Below are positions 24,341-35,936 of a stretch of 64,000 nucleotides of DNA, piece by piece. The number at the start of each line of letters is the position of its first letter. Position 1 is the first letter of the stretch. This stretch comes from Hyalella azteca (Eukaryota; Arthropoda; Malacostraca; Amphipoda; Hyalellidae), in NCBI RefSeq assembly GCF_000764305.2, contig NW_025935888.1, forward strand, positions 1-64,000, given 5' to 3'. Under the pieces are notes generated by a model. That model was given only the letters and a program-made list of their open reading frames with translations. It did no database searches and had not been told where the DNA came from. The position numbers and the translations under genes were made by a program.

Positions 24341-24540
24341 TAAGTACTCATTGCAGTGAGTAACAAAGAGCGCATTTTCTCGTCGACGAAAACTTGAGGT
24401 CACGGACGGACGGACAGACGGACGGACAGACGGACAGACCGACGGACAGACGGACAGACAGACGGACATGGCGAGCACAATAGTGCATTTTTTTCCATAA
24501 ATGAGAAAATGCGCTAAAAAGAATTCATTGAGTGTTACGC
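24341..24540 (+). mobile_element. Family B element, copy 2 (both inverted termini)
   Basis: AAGTACTCATTGCAGTGAGT, then GAGCGCATTTTCTCGTCGAC, GAAAACTTGAGGTCACGGAC, an imperfect GACG/GACA run, GACATGGCGAGCACAATAGT, and CCATAAATGAGAAAATGCGC at the end (24496-24515). AGCGCATTTTCTC and GAGAAAATGCGCT are exact inverted repeats around the microsatellite core. The tail AAAAAGAATTCATTGAGTGT recalls a family A terminus. Non-coding; the Ser-Val-Cys-Pro frame is translated microsatellite. Confidence 0.85.
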
Positions 24541-27500
24541 CATCGACTATCAATAATTCGAAATATTATTATTAGCTGTCGTTTGGAGACGAGATAAGCA
24601 AGCAATTTTAATACGCTTTAAAAAGTGATAATCCAAAGATTATTTCCAGTTTATAATTATCGTAAGGAAGCAAGCATTCATATATCATTGCAAGATGATA
24701 GAGCGACAAGCCTTAATGATGGTGGTTGCTTTAGTCCACGATAAAACCAATCTAAGTTTGAATTCCCATGATAGGATTTTCAAACAAAGTTTCCTTCCCG
24801 AATAAGCGACCGACATTTTCGTGGACCCTGCGAGATAAAAGATCGCGAAGTCCTTTCGGCAGGTTTTGTTTTATTGTAAGATAAATCTAATCCAAGTATT
24901 GCACAACCACGGTACGTCTCCCGAAAAAATCTTCATTTCCTGATGAGACAGAGTTCTCAGAATAAAGCTGAGTTTTCAGCGCGATAGCAACTAGAAACTG
25001 CATTTGTCTTATTTGTTTTATCCGTCGGTTGGTCTTGATTCTACGTAGGACTTCCGCCAATTAAGCGGGTGCTGCATGACGCGGTACAGTCCGGATGGCA
25101 GAAATATTAAACTAGAAGCTATATTGACAATCTGGAATCTCCATACAATATCGACCAACTGGACCGTAGCTTGCTATTTGGATTGAAGTTTTGATGCAGG
25201 TAAACTGCAGCTTTAGAGTCCAGCAGGTTACAGAGATATCCAGAACGGCAGTTTTTGCAGGCCAAAATACAATGATGGAAAATTGTACAACGAAATAACT
25301 TAAAAAATATTTAGTATGCTTCCAATACTTCAAAAATTTTCATTAATATTTATGTTCTACAAATTACAGTGATTAAATATTTACACACAACACTGATCAT
25401 TTGTTCCTCAGTTTTTAACAAATTAAAAGTCAGATCATAGAGGTGGTTTAATTTTTGTTGTTTATTATTACAATTTGAAGCATTGAAATATCGCTTGTTG
25501 TTATTAATTGGGGAGAAATTGAAATTCTGCTACAGCCCGGCCTCGAGAGGAATCACTAGGAGTTGGAAGCTGCAGATTCGACCACCGAATGCATTTAATT
25601 CCATTGAGACCCTCGCTGCAGTTAGCGGCTAAACTGTTGCACCAGAGACAGAAGTTTATCTCTCAACTAGCAAGTGGCAAAAGTGTACAGCGCTGCAGGA
25701 AACGGAATTTAATAGTTGAACGGAATTTCGAGCAGGCGAGCAGCCCAATAATAATGAAGGCGATCCCAGGAGAGAAGACGCGCGAGTGACAGAGCAGCAG
25801 AATACCAAGTTTTGTTTAGTTTGTTCAAAGCGAGATTTTGTGAAACTAAAACGGAACACTTGCCTGAAAACAAATTGTTGTGCAAGTTTTTAAAACTAAA
25901 TTTACTCAATACCCAATTACATATTTGAAGTAACTTAAAAGTGCTGCGGCTGAACGTGATTTCTAGTGGAACAGGATTTCTACAATTCTGGTTTACAAAG
26001 ATTGGAGTTAGCACTCATTTTTTGGATTTTCATTCAATAAAATTTATCCTGAGTCTTCAGAATACAAAATTGAAATAAAGTTCTGAAAGGAATAATGGAC
26101 AAACATGAATTTAATAATGAGCAGACTGACCGTTAGAAATTCTTACATTCATGAGGCAGAGATGTTAAGTGCCGAAATAAAATCAAGAATTTAAGAATTT
26201 CAAAGGCTCTGTTGCATGAATGTAAATACAGTCGGAAACTACTTAATGAGAACGGATGATTGAAATCAAAAGAAAGGATTGTATTGAATGAATTATTTCG
26301 AGTTTGATTCAATATTGATGAATAACTTGATTTCGGATGAAGGTTCTGCCAAAATAAACTCACAAAAAAACGAACCCAGCGCTCTGAGCTTGTTTTGATA
26401 CTCGCGCTGGCTGTTCACGTCTCGTTAGTTACAACATCTGGCTAGGTATTCATATCAAGTATGAAATATTTGTATTGTTTCAACGAAAAGTCATGAATAT
26501 AATATTTCTAAATGAAATATTATTTTTACATTATATCAATGACACATTTTTTCAAATATTTTAAAAATATTATTTTTGAAAATTAAATTTTTAGAGATGA
26601 TTGGAATTCTAAGCGACACGAAACTTTGCGCAAAAATACTTTGTGTTAAAAGAACTATAAAAATAGTCACTATATTTTAGTTTAGTTTTCTAGTAACTAT
26701 AAAGCAGGAGCGAAATAAACGAGATGAGAGATGAAAATTTTCCAGGGCCAGACTTTGATGGTCGGGCATGGGAGGCCAGCAGCGGTTCTAATGACCAATA
26801 AATATTGAAGGTTTGGTTAATCTTTGCTTACCGCACGAGTTGCTGTGTTATGTTAACTATTACTTTCTGTTCTGACCTGCCAGCAAATTATAACGCTTGC
26901 TATATGTAGTTTGAGCGACATGCGTGCGTGAATATTAAAAGGAACTCAAGCATGAATAGAGTCAAACTGAGTGAAAAATTATACGGAAAATCGAGCAGTT
27001 GACAGCAGAGCTAAGGTTGAATGAAATCTGAGACAATATCTATATATTTCTGCAATATAATATGTTAAATGCTATGAAGTATCCTTAATATGAGATGATC
27101 TTTAAAAAATACTCGCGTAGAAACAAATTTCCCGCATAAAATTTAGGAATATATATAATATAGCGCATGACAAGTAGAAAATTGTTCATTTTTCCGATAA
27201 TGATACATGAAATTTATGCCACAGAAACAGTTACTCGGAAGCTTGGAAGGTAAGAAATACAAGGAGATAATTTTCACCCTAGAACAGGTCAGAACCTCAA
27301 TTTTTATAAACGTAACGATTTTTAAAGCAGCGATCGGAGTTTAAGCATGCAAATTTCATTATGCAATGGCAACATAAACATCATCTTGACAATGAGTGTC
27401 TGCAATAGCGCTTCACTGCTTCTTCCTTTACAAATATATAGGTTATGGCCGTTGTCGTTTAAATAATTGTAGAAGACGATCGGATGCTGTTATCAGATAT

Positions 27501-28616
27501 GATTTTACGACAACCAGTCTTTCCTATTGTCGACCGGTGACCGTAATTTGATGGGCAATGCGCCTGAAATGATTAAGGAACATCGTTGTTGCGTCGATCT
27601 TTGCAGGCTGGGAAGTTGCCTACATGGGACATAATTTGCACAAGTTTAGTTTGATGTTGTTGTGTGTAATACAAATGCTAACAATGATACTGATGTTACA
27701 AATGATTCTCGTACTGAGGTAATGAGATTGGCTGCCAGATCCCAAAATTACGCCTCCATATAATGTGCCTGCACTATAATCAAGATAAAACTCTGCTGCC
27801 ATTGCCTCCGCCGCTTGGCTCAGCATGTGGAATATGGCTCTTTGCACTTATCACTTTTTCCTGCGCATGATATGCGTTTCCTGGATGTTGCTGGACCCAC
27901 TACGCAAAAATAAACTTAATCGGATAAATTTTAAATCACTATTGGAGTGCCCGAGCAATAATATCTGTGTTGCACGCTAGAGGATGGTTCAAACGTGAGA
28001 ATACATATCGTACGCAGTAAAATGTTGCCGGAGCGCGTGAGAAATTTGAATTACTGAACTGAATTTATTAAGTCTGAGCTGCAGCTGCAAACAGGTGGTG
28101 CTCTCACAGTGATAATTAAATGTCTAGAGCAACATCAATAGGAGTGAAATCCCACGGATATAAATATTGAGGACATTTTGTACGTATTTTATTGTACGTA
28201 ATAGTTATTGAGAGTTGACAGGTGTTCAAGAATCTATTTAATGCTGTTTAGTGTCACTGGTACCGAAACCTTTGATGAGAATTGTCTCGAAATGTTATTT
28301 ATACTTACATATAATTGGCGCTCTCACGCAGACGGATATACTGTCTGCTTGTTGTTATGCTGAAAATAAGCTAATAAAAGAACCTGTAGACAATTCAACT
28401 AATAGCCCTGTTCTGTGTATCTCTATGGTAATATTCATTCACAATTATTCAACCTCTGACAGAATAAAGCAACTCACCAGCTTTAAAGATATTCAAACAT
28501 GAGTCCTAAAATATTCAGGTGGCTAAGGTTTAATGAGGGCGGGGCGACTCTTTATCCTGAACGAGCTAGGCCTCCTCATTACCGGCCTACCGCCACACTC
28601 CTATTTCTGCTCCAGT
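24541..28616. other. Unique AT-rich sequence
   Basis: About 4 kb without a repeat or recognisable gene. Short overlapping frames on both strands at 25589-26014 and 26133-26363 carry no known motif, and I see no consistent splice-site series. Confidence 0.5.
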
Positions 28617-28659
28617 TAAATAATAATAATAATATTAATAATAATAATAATAATAATAG
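28617..28659. repeat. AAT trinucleotide microsatellite
   Basis: About 14 AAT units with one interruption (ATATT). Confidence 0.95.
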
Positions 28660-29507
28660 CGGTTTCAGCGTTTAGTAGGCCGTGGGCTTGTCGCCGATTC
28701 TCAACATCGCAGAACATTCACAACATGTTGCGGTCCCGAATGCAGTCTTCCATTTTATGAAGATAAAAGAATTATGTCGACGTTAACCTAAAATCTTGCA
28801 GAGGAAAGAAGTGATTTCTGAGTTTGAAGGTTTATATTCGCTCTAATTTTTGAATTAGCCATTAAATGGAGATAAAGACTTAGAAGAGTGAATACATTAA
28901 ATACATACGCTGGAAAAGTGTAATGTTGCACGCGAGTTCAGATCGGTAAATTGCATGCAGGTGTGAATGTGGGATGGTTCAAGTGAAGGAACTTCACAGA
29001 ATAAGCAAAGGATATGAATGCAATGGATATAACCTAAAATTCAGTAAAAAAAAGCTGCACAAATTCAATAAAAAAGCAGCCTTATAGTAAAAAAAGTAAA
29101 AGGCTGCTATAAATTCAGTAAAAAAGGCTGCACAAATGATTCTAAAGAATAGCTAGTCAGCAAAGTGACGAATGATCGATATCGCTGACTTTATTCGCAG
29201 TCGATTGTCACAGAAATAAATTTTACAGGATGACTGTCGGTTATTTTAGTAGCAGCTTATATTCTGTAATATTTATTGCAGGCTATAATGTGCATTGTAG
29301 GCCATAATCTTTAAGTTATTTGGTAAAGGATATCAATCAGGAAAATATTTTACAAATAATATTTGCACGCTGATCAAGTTGAACTGACGATATAATCGCG
29401 TCGAGACAACCTATTAAAATTGGATCCGAAGTGAAGTTCAGTAGATTAACTTTATTAATTTCCATAGCATGTCTTATGGACTCTACCCAAAATATAGGAG
29501 CTTTATT
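28660..29507. other. Unique sequence with a small GCAGCC/GGCTGC hairpin region
   Basis: At 29036-29140, AATTCAGTAAAAAAAGCTGC-type words recur in direct and inverted orientation (AAAAAAGCAGCC versus AAGGCTGC). Nothing coding is supported. Confidence 0.5.
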
Positions 29508-29895
29508 ACAAGGAATTTCAAAGCAAATAAAACACCAAGCCAATTCACCATATCGATATTGAAAACGTTTCGGAGTCCAGCTCCATTATCAGTTTGAAAA
29601 ACTAAAAATGAATAAAATCAAATTATTATATCAAAATTATAAGACAGACATAAAACCTAAACAAGACCTAATATTATATCGGAAAAAACAGGATGCGATG
29701 GTTGTTGCATTCTGTTTTTTTCGATATAATGTTAGATCTTATTTAGGCTTTATGTCTGTCTTATAATTTTGATATAATAATTTGATTTTATTCATTTTTA
29801 GTTTTTCGAACTGATGATGGAGCTGGACTCCGAAACGTTTTCAATATCGATTCGGTGAATTTGCTTGGTGTTTTCTTTGCTTTTAAATTCCTTGT
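29508..29895. mobile_element. 388-bp foldback: two 189-nt inverted arms, 10-nt loop
   Basis: Left arm 29508-29696 and right arm 29707-29895 are reverse complements with scattered mismatches and equal length; the loop is GATGGTTGTT. Arm landmarks: ACAAGGAATTT outermost, GAAAACGTTTCGGAGTCCAG inward, then AATCAAATTATTATATCAAA and AAGACAGACATAAA. No coding capacity. The shape fits a foldback element or a head-to-head insertion of two retroelement ends; the hammerhead-like core in the right arm favours the second. Confidence 0.93.
29807..29846 (+). ncRNA. Hammerhead-ribozyme-like motif (candidate)
   Basis: CTGATGA (29811-29817) matches the conserved CUGANGA box. GGAG CTGGA CTCC (29819-29831) gives a 4-bp stem II, followed by GAAA (29832-29835). 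After it, ACGT is self-complementary and could form stem III between two molecules, as proposed for minimal type I hammerheads of Penelope-like elements. Cleavage after CGTT would leave TTC to pair with GAA just before CTGATGA as a short stem I. The left-arm counterpart reads CTGATAA and has lost a core G. Activity is untested. Confidence 0.55.
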
Positions 29896-30837
29896 GAACT
29901 TGCGATATAAGCAGACTGATAATATAAGCTTTATTACGTTATATAAATCTGTTTAAAGATTTGTTTCAGACATATTGAAATCTTGAACTCGGAGCTCTCG
30001 TGGTTAATAACAATTCAGTTCAGCAGAACATTAGGATGAGTTATGCGCCAACATTACTCGTGGCATTACGTCTCCATATCCCGTTATAAAAATTGCCTCG
30101 CTGAAGGCGAGATATTTGAAGGCATTGCAGGGAGCTCTGCCCCCGATCCCAAGGATCAGCAGGATTGCTCTGTTAGTTTGGATTTGGGCTCGCCCATCAG
30201 ATTGCGCAGTCACGGAAGCTGGATCAAACTTGCTGAGCTGTTTTCATATACAACAAAATATTTTTGTTTGTTACTATTATGCAATGGATTGCGAAGAAGG
30301 CTCTTCCTGCAACAGGTCGTTCAATTTTATTATTTCGAGGCACAAATTCTTTCATTGAAAAGAGAAAGATAAGCAAAGATGTTCCTAGAATTAGCCTGAC
30401 AGTATATTATTCGTGATTAAATTGCATATGGTGATCGAGTATATTCAATTAAAGATTTATTCATGAGCTATTCTATTTGTTTATAAAGAAAATGATGCCA
30501 TGACATGCGGCTCATGGTAAGGGAGATGGAGGTCATAATAACGCGGAGAAGGAAGTGCAGGTAATGACAGATGGTAGAATGAGAATGAAGATGATTAATT
30601 AATGATGAATTTTCTTGATAAGGCACCTCGTCAACAAAAAAAGGATCACTTTATTTGAAAAAAAAAAATTTAATCTGAGAACTTCCATAAATAATTGATA
30701 CTAGCACCGTAGTATCAATTAACAATCAGAAGAATCAATCAATTATGGCTGATGAACTTTTTTGTTTTTGACTCACTCCTGATCTGTTCTAGGGTGTCTT
30801 GCTTCACACCTGGAGCCATGATATCAAAAAATTAGAT
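29896..30837. other. Unique sequence
   Basis: Frames of about 109 codons (plus) and 60 codons (minus) overlap at 30031-30372; neither resembles a known family over more than a few residues. Confidence 0.45.
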
Positions 30838-30961
30838 CAGTACTCACTGCAGTAAGTGACAGAGTGACATTTTCTCGTCCGTCCGTGAAATCACAGACCG
30901 ACGGACACGACGAGCACACTAGCGCCTTTTCTCCATAAATGAGAAAATGCTCCAAAAAGCT
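30838..30961 (+). mobile_element. Family B element, copy 3 (short core)
   Basis: CAGTACTCACTGCAGTAAGT, CATTTTCTCGTCCGTCCGTG, GACCGACGGACACGACGAGC, CCATAAATGAGAAAATGCTC. The GACA/GACG core is reduced to a few units compared with copies 2 and 4, so the core length varies between insertions. It is followed at once by a family A copy. Confidence 0.8.
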
Positions 30962-31123
30962 ACTCTCACAAAAATTAATGTCATATTTTCATAATAGTGA
31001 TACTTTTGTAAGTATCACTGTAATTAACGCTCTTTTTTGCCGGGCTAAATTGTGTCATGATTGCCCAATGGCAAAAAAAGTGCATCGCTATTTGGACAAA
31101 CTCTCTCTCATTACTCTGAGTGT
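30962..31123 (-). mobile_element. Family A element, copy 4, abutting family B copy 3
   Basis: Left end ACTCTCACAAAAATTAATGT, interior TTTTGCCGGGCTAAATTGTG and AAAAAGTGCATCGCTATTTG, right end TCATTACTCTGAGTGT. A local TAGTGATACTT ... AAGTATCACTG inverted repeat lies within the left third. It sits directly on the 3' tail of the family B copy. Confidence 0.78.
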
Positions 31124-33058
31124 GACGCCATAATTACTTATCACGAGGGTCGCCATATTTATGGCAGCAGCTAATCAGGACAACCTTCAGTTTTTGAATT
31201 AATTTCTCTCGAGGGCCGGGAAATAAATTTTGCTTTGGTGCGCTGATGATAAAACTTGCGGCGCTCGACATGAAGAACTGCGCAGCGTCGCGCGGACGCA
31301 GCGAGAAAGTCAGGTTAAAAATTAATTAATACTGACGATGAGCTTATACCGTAAAATATGGCCATTTAAACTGGGATAATCACGAGCTAAGACGAATATT
31401 CTGATTAATAATTTTTGAGACGAATTAGAAGTTTAAATAGGCAAATATTTGCAATAATGAACCTTGAATGATCTCCCATTGGTTGCAGTTAATTTATTAA
31501 TTTAACTCAAAGCGTTACAAGAAAAATGAATTATTTTGATGTTCATCCTCATTAATTTCTGTCGAATTCTCACAAAAAAAGGCGTACAAACTAGACAAAG
31601 CTATACAGGAGCAAATGTGCAGTCAGGAAATGCCTAGCATCTTACAGGCCTGGTAATAAGTCTATTAGCTAGCACCTTACGGGCCTGGTAATAAATCCCG
31701 CAGCTTAAACGTCAGTTATGAAAAGATGTGGACAAAAGGCCAGTTTTTAGATATTCTGTGAATCAAGTTACGAAAAGTACAAACATCGGAAACAGGAGGC
31801 TATGGGCCTATTTCTTCAGTGCCGAAATTTCTATTATATTCTATTCTATTTTTAAAGTATCACTTAGTGTTTTGGACGAAGCCCTTTTTGATGGTCTCTT
31901 TTCTGTACTTAAGTACTTCCTAGAGGAAACTTCCCTGTTATCATGATGGATGACATGCCAGTCACGTTTGAGCAGCAAAGATGTGTATATCGATTATACA
32001 TATATATTTGTTCTCTCATGAACGAATAGTAACGATATTTATTTAAAGGTAAAAATGGATTATCACATTTGTAATTCAATATGAAACCGTTCAAACCATA
32101 TAAGTATTCAGGTCAACAAAATCACAATAAACCTAACTACCTTCGAAGAAAAATATATAACCCCTATTATTTTTTAAACTTCCATGTACCTCTCATTGAA
32201 AATTGCTATGCATGACCAAGCTGCTAAGCTGGCACAAGCTACACGCAGAAAAATGGACGGGTTAAATTGTGAAGCTCGTGACACTGTCTGCCTGTAGCAC
32301 AGATAAAAAAATTTGCCGGCAGCTCATTAACATGAACAGCAGCAAGGGGAACAACAACAGAAGCAACAGGAACACTTGAGATTCTGATCATCAACAGCTC
32401 AGCAACATGAACAGCAGCAAGAGGAATAACAACAGAAGCAACAGGGACATTTGTTTTTGCTTTAGCTGACAGACAACAAAAAATAATGGGTCAGTCGCAA
32501 TACTAAATTTAATTAATAGTTTATTAAATAGCCAGTCAGTGGGCGGTTGTGATCAAAATGTACGACGATTAAATCTAGATTTCCAACATAGGACATAGAA
32601 AATTATACAAAGGGCACAGCGTCAGTAACAACATCAACATTTTGTTCCAGATTTTGGTAATTATAGAGCGAAGCCTGTTCTGTACGTCCGGCCTAAGGCC
32701 TAATCTGGTTTGTCACTGGCAAATCTGCCATGATTCGTAGACTGGCAGACAGCGAAGCAAAAATCTCGCAGGATTTAGGAAGCGTCCGCTCGAGTTCGTC
32801 TGAGGTAATTGGCCCGAGGTTCGTTTTTGCGGCCATAATTGTGATGAAGCGGCGACGTTTTACTGAGAGCGCGTATAATGCGCGCGTCATTTTTTGGTGC
32901 AACTTAACGCATTTACTGCGTATAGGCCGAGTGCACTGGTGTAATGCTGGCACAAGGGCTTGACAGCAAGCCCATTTGTGGCAATCTGAGTGGGCTTGTT
33001 GGCCCACTCGGGAAATTATCCTGTTATTCTATTAAACATTATCGCGTAATATCTGCCA
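31124..33058. other. Mostly unique sequence with two small duplications
   Basis: A 35-bp direct repeat (CTAGCATCTTACAGGCCTGG type) at 31634-31698, and a 75-bp tandem duplication of CAGCTCAT/CAACATGAACAGCAGCAAG at 32320-32450. The region 32690-33000 is GC-richer, with overlapping frames on both strands, none recognisable. Confidence 0.6.
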
Positions 33059-33217
33059 ATCATTCTCGCAGAAAAAGTAAGGGTCATATTGTCCAAATAG
33101 TGACGCACGTCCTGCAAGTAGCACCGATACAACCTCTTGCCGGGCAAAACACGGATAGATTGTCCAAAACAGGGGGGAAAAGTATATCGATATTTGGACG
33201 AAGTCTCAGTCTTCTGA
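33059..33217 (-). mobile_element. Family A element, copy 5 (right end eroded)
   Basis: GGGTCATATTGTCCAAATAG, TGACGCACGTCCTGCAAGTA, GCACCGATACAACCTCTTGC, CGGGCAAAAC, then ATCGATATTTGGACGAAGTC. The CTGAGTGT terminus is not recognisable; a 101-bp tandem repeat starts just beyond. Confidence 0.75.
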
Positions 33218-33225
33218 ACTTATTT

Positions 33226-33463
33226 GTCAGGTGTTACGGATGGAATGAAGTTCTAAGTCGCACCTGTAAACTACCTGCCTGGTGTTGGAGGTTCACCTGA
33301 TACCACGCTATTCTCGTCAGAACTTTGTCAGGTGCTAAGGATGGAATGAAGTTCTAAGTCGCTCCTGTAAACTACCTGCCTGGTGTTGGAGGTTCACCTG
33401 ATACCACGCTATTCTCGTTAGAACTTCGTCAGGTGCTAAGGATGGAATGAAGTTCTAAGTCGC
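33226..33463. repeat. 101-bp tandem repeat (~2.4 copies)
   Basis: TCAGGTGTTACGGATGGAAT recurs (as TCAGGTGCTAAGGATGG) at 33328 and 33429. The unit continues GAAGTTCTAAGTCGCACCTG, TAAACTACCTGCCTGGTGTT, GGAGGTTCACCTGATACCAC. Copies are nearly identical. Confidence 0.94.
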
Positions 33464-34236
33464 CATCGCGCACCATCTGCGTAACCCAAGGCAGACGCTT
33501 CATTTGAGCCCGCGTTGTCGGCTCATATGCATGTAAATAGCTCGGCGTTACCGCCTCTTATTTTATTCCTACGCACAGTGTCGGAAAATTCATTCGATGT
33601 TTATGCAAACGGCCCATCGTACAGCGCTGCTTCCGTGTGGTCTTTACAGCAGGTTTTTTGAATACAAGCAAATTCTTTAGTTTTTCTTGAGGTTATAAAG
33701 ATGCCGGGACCTTGGGTCAGCCAAAGATGGGACTGTATTCAAAATATAAATTTTTAAACGCCTTTCACTACTGACAGCATATTTAGATCCCATTCGAACA
33801 AGTATTGCCGTCTCATTACTCGTTTGAGGTCTGCAGCTAGCGAATGCACTGGAAATCATGGTATTCTAATCAGTATATAACCATTGTTCTCAATTTAAGA
33901 CAAATTGAAAACATACAGGATTTAAAAAGTAATCACTTTATAGGGGAATATATACAAACATTTCTATACATGAAATTTTATACATATACATGAAACTTCG
34001 ACGAAGGTCAAGTCATTAGTTAAGGAGGGCCGGTGTAGCCCCGGTAATTGGATGTTAGCGCTAATCATGAATTATTGCCGTGACTTCAATAGCATTCGCC
34101 CACCCAATTACTGCGATGCTTATTTGTTAGGCGTGCGAAGTGAAAAATGGATATTGCTCCGGTCGCTGATGTTAAGTGTGATGAGTTATTATTGAATTTA
34201 TCTATGAAGATAAGCAATCCTCAGGTATGGCAAACA
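33464..34236. other. Unique sequence
   Basis: No supported feature. Confidence 0.5.
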
Positions 34237-34491
34237 GAAATATATATTGGAAATGAGACTCATGTGAGTATAAATTGAAAATGTGAATGCAATCAAACAG
34301 TAAAAAAATAAAGGGATGCGTTACATTTGAAGTTTTGTTTTACAATTTATTTAAATGAAAGATGGAAATATATAAAGGATATGAGACTCAAGTGAGTATG
34401 AATTGAAAATGTGAATGCAACCAAACAGGGAAAAATAAAGGGATGCGCTGCATTTGAAGCTTTGTTTTACAATTTATTTAAATGAAAGAAG
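34237..34491. repeat. 128-bp tandem duplication
   Basis: Two copies starting GAAATATATATTGGAAATGA (34237) and GAAATATATAAAGGATATGA (34365), sharing AATTGAAAATGTGAATGCAA and TTTGTTTTACAATTTATTTA. Moderately diverged, so not recent. Confidence 0.93.
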
Positions 34492-35221
34492 AGCTTCCGT
34501 CTCAAGCAGCAGAACACAATATTATTCACGAGTTAGATGGCGCAGAACTCCAACTCGCTCTCGTAGGGAAAACTTCTCTCGTAGCCATCAAGACTTAATT
34601 AAGTTTCTTTAAAAAGTTGTGATGCACATCAGGAAAAAGCGCAACTTGTAATAACTAATTGTGATATTTCTTATCTTGTCGACAAAATGTTAACAATCTG
34701 AAGCTCGCCTCTCGGCACACACGCGTCACTTGCGTCACTTCACTGCATAATAACAGAAGTATAGGAACAATAATTAATGAGACTCTTATCAACAACAGCT
34801 CAGCTCAAGGCTATATTTGTTANTATCGTGTCCAGTGCACGGAGCTCCCTCAAATGTTTCATTAATCTTCATAACATCTGACGAGAAATCATTTAATTCC
34901 ATTCAATCTATGATAATTTAATTGCTTGCGCCTTCCGTGAACAATATGGTGAATGGGTAATCATTCAATATTAAGCCTTCAATTAAATGAAGCCCATAGT
35001 CATCATCTGAAGCCCCAAGTCATCATTCATTATTAATCCTTCAATCAAATAAAGTCCATAATGAATGCAGGGAAGCGGTGGGTTTTGGGATTCCTCCATG
35101 CGTGTTAGTTTGGTGCTTAAAAAATGCATCAAAGCCTCTAAGTTCAATGCCTGGACTTATCTTCATTCTTGTGAATAAAAAGCTGAGCCGCTCAGCGTCG
35201 CGCCATAGCAAACGGACTTCT
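34492..35221. other. Unique sequence with a one-base gap character
   Basis: An N at 34823 marks an unresolved base or collapsed gap. AAGCC/CAAGTCATCAT-type short direct repeats occur at 34970-35060. No gene. Confidence 0.5.
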
Positions 35222-35408
35222 CTCTCTCAAATAAATTTGCTTGTAAAGTAGTCCAAATAGAGACAAATATTCAGACAGAAGCACGAGCAGAGGGCGGACG
35301 TTGCACTGATACGACCTTTTACCGAACCGAAACTGAATAATTTTGACACGCTTAGAGTAAAAACTTTCATTGCTATTTAGATAAAGTCTCACTTATTTCT
35401 CTGAGTGC
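35222..35408 (-). mobile_element. Family A element, copy 6
   Basis: Left end CTCTCTCAAATAAATTTGCT, then GTAGTCCAAATAGAGACAAA, GCACGAGCAGAGGGCGGACG, TGCACTGATACGACCTTTTA, and right end AGTCTCACTTATTTCTCTGA with GTGC. At 187 bp it matches the other complete copies. Confidence 0.82.
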
Positions 35409-35857
35409 AGTCATTCAGGGGAGTTATCGTGGTCGCGCCGACTCACTTCAATAGAGCTGGTCATCGTCACGAGCTTAGGCTCTGAAGTTATAGTAAACAC
35501 ATTCAGCGTCACGAGCTTCAAAACTAAAGACCACAACTAAATTAACTCCAAAAAGTGTAACATAAAAGAGGCAGCTCAGTGTCCTCCACCACAGCTTCGA
35601 CATTTCGCTCAGAGCCTATATGAGGCCAGACAGCAATAACAGGCGTTTCATTTCTTTGTTACACCACGACGCGTTTATCTTGCCTCGTAAAATTCGCCGG
35701 AGTTCTGGCGAGCGCTGGAAAAGCATAACTCGTCCGATATTGGCTGACAAAACCCCTAGAGTTGTGGCGAGCGTTGGAAAAGACGACCGTGTTCGATGCT
35801 GGGTAGAACCTGGTAATGAAACGCGGGCAGAGGCTCGTTAGCCGTAACGCGGTTAAA
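35409..35857. other. Unique sequence
   Basis: Overlapping frames at 35620-35886 on both strands show no known family. No feature called. Confidence 0.45.
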
Positions 35858-35936
35858 CACTGTACACTGCACAATGTACAGTACACTTTACATTGTGCAG
35901 TCTCTCATTTGTGCAGTACTGTACATTGTACACTGT
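35858..35936. repeat. Cluster of nested inverted repeats (TGTACAGTAC type)
   Basis: ACTGCACAATGTA (35866-35878) and TACATTGTGCAGT (35889-35901) are a perfect 13-bp inverted repeat. A further GTACTGTACATTGTACACTG (35917-35936) can pair with CAGTGTAC/CAATGTACAGTAC on the left, giving alternative hairpins. Confidence 0.88.

Noticed and set aside
24935..24970. CTGATGA followed by a GAGA/TCTC hairpin as a hammerhead candidate
   Set aside because: The GAAA box is absent after the stem (AGAATAAA instead), so the core is not satisfied.
30031..30110. Minus-strand Ile-Thr-Gly-Tyr-Gly-Asp-Val-Met-Pro-Arg, resembling a potassium-channel selectivity filter
   Set aside because: Similarity covers only about six residues, the canonical Thr-Val/Ile before Gly is not aligned, and there are no flanking pore-helix or membrane segments in frame. 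Chance is more likely.
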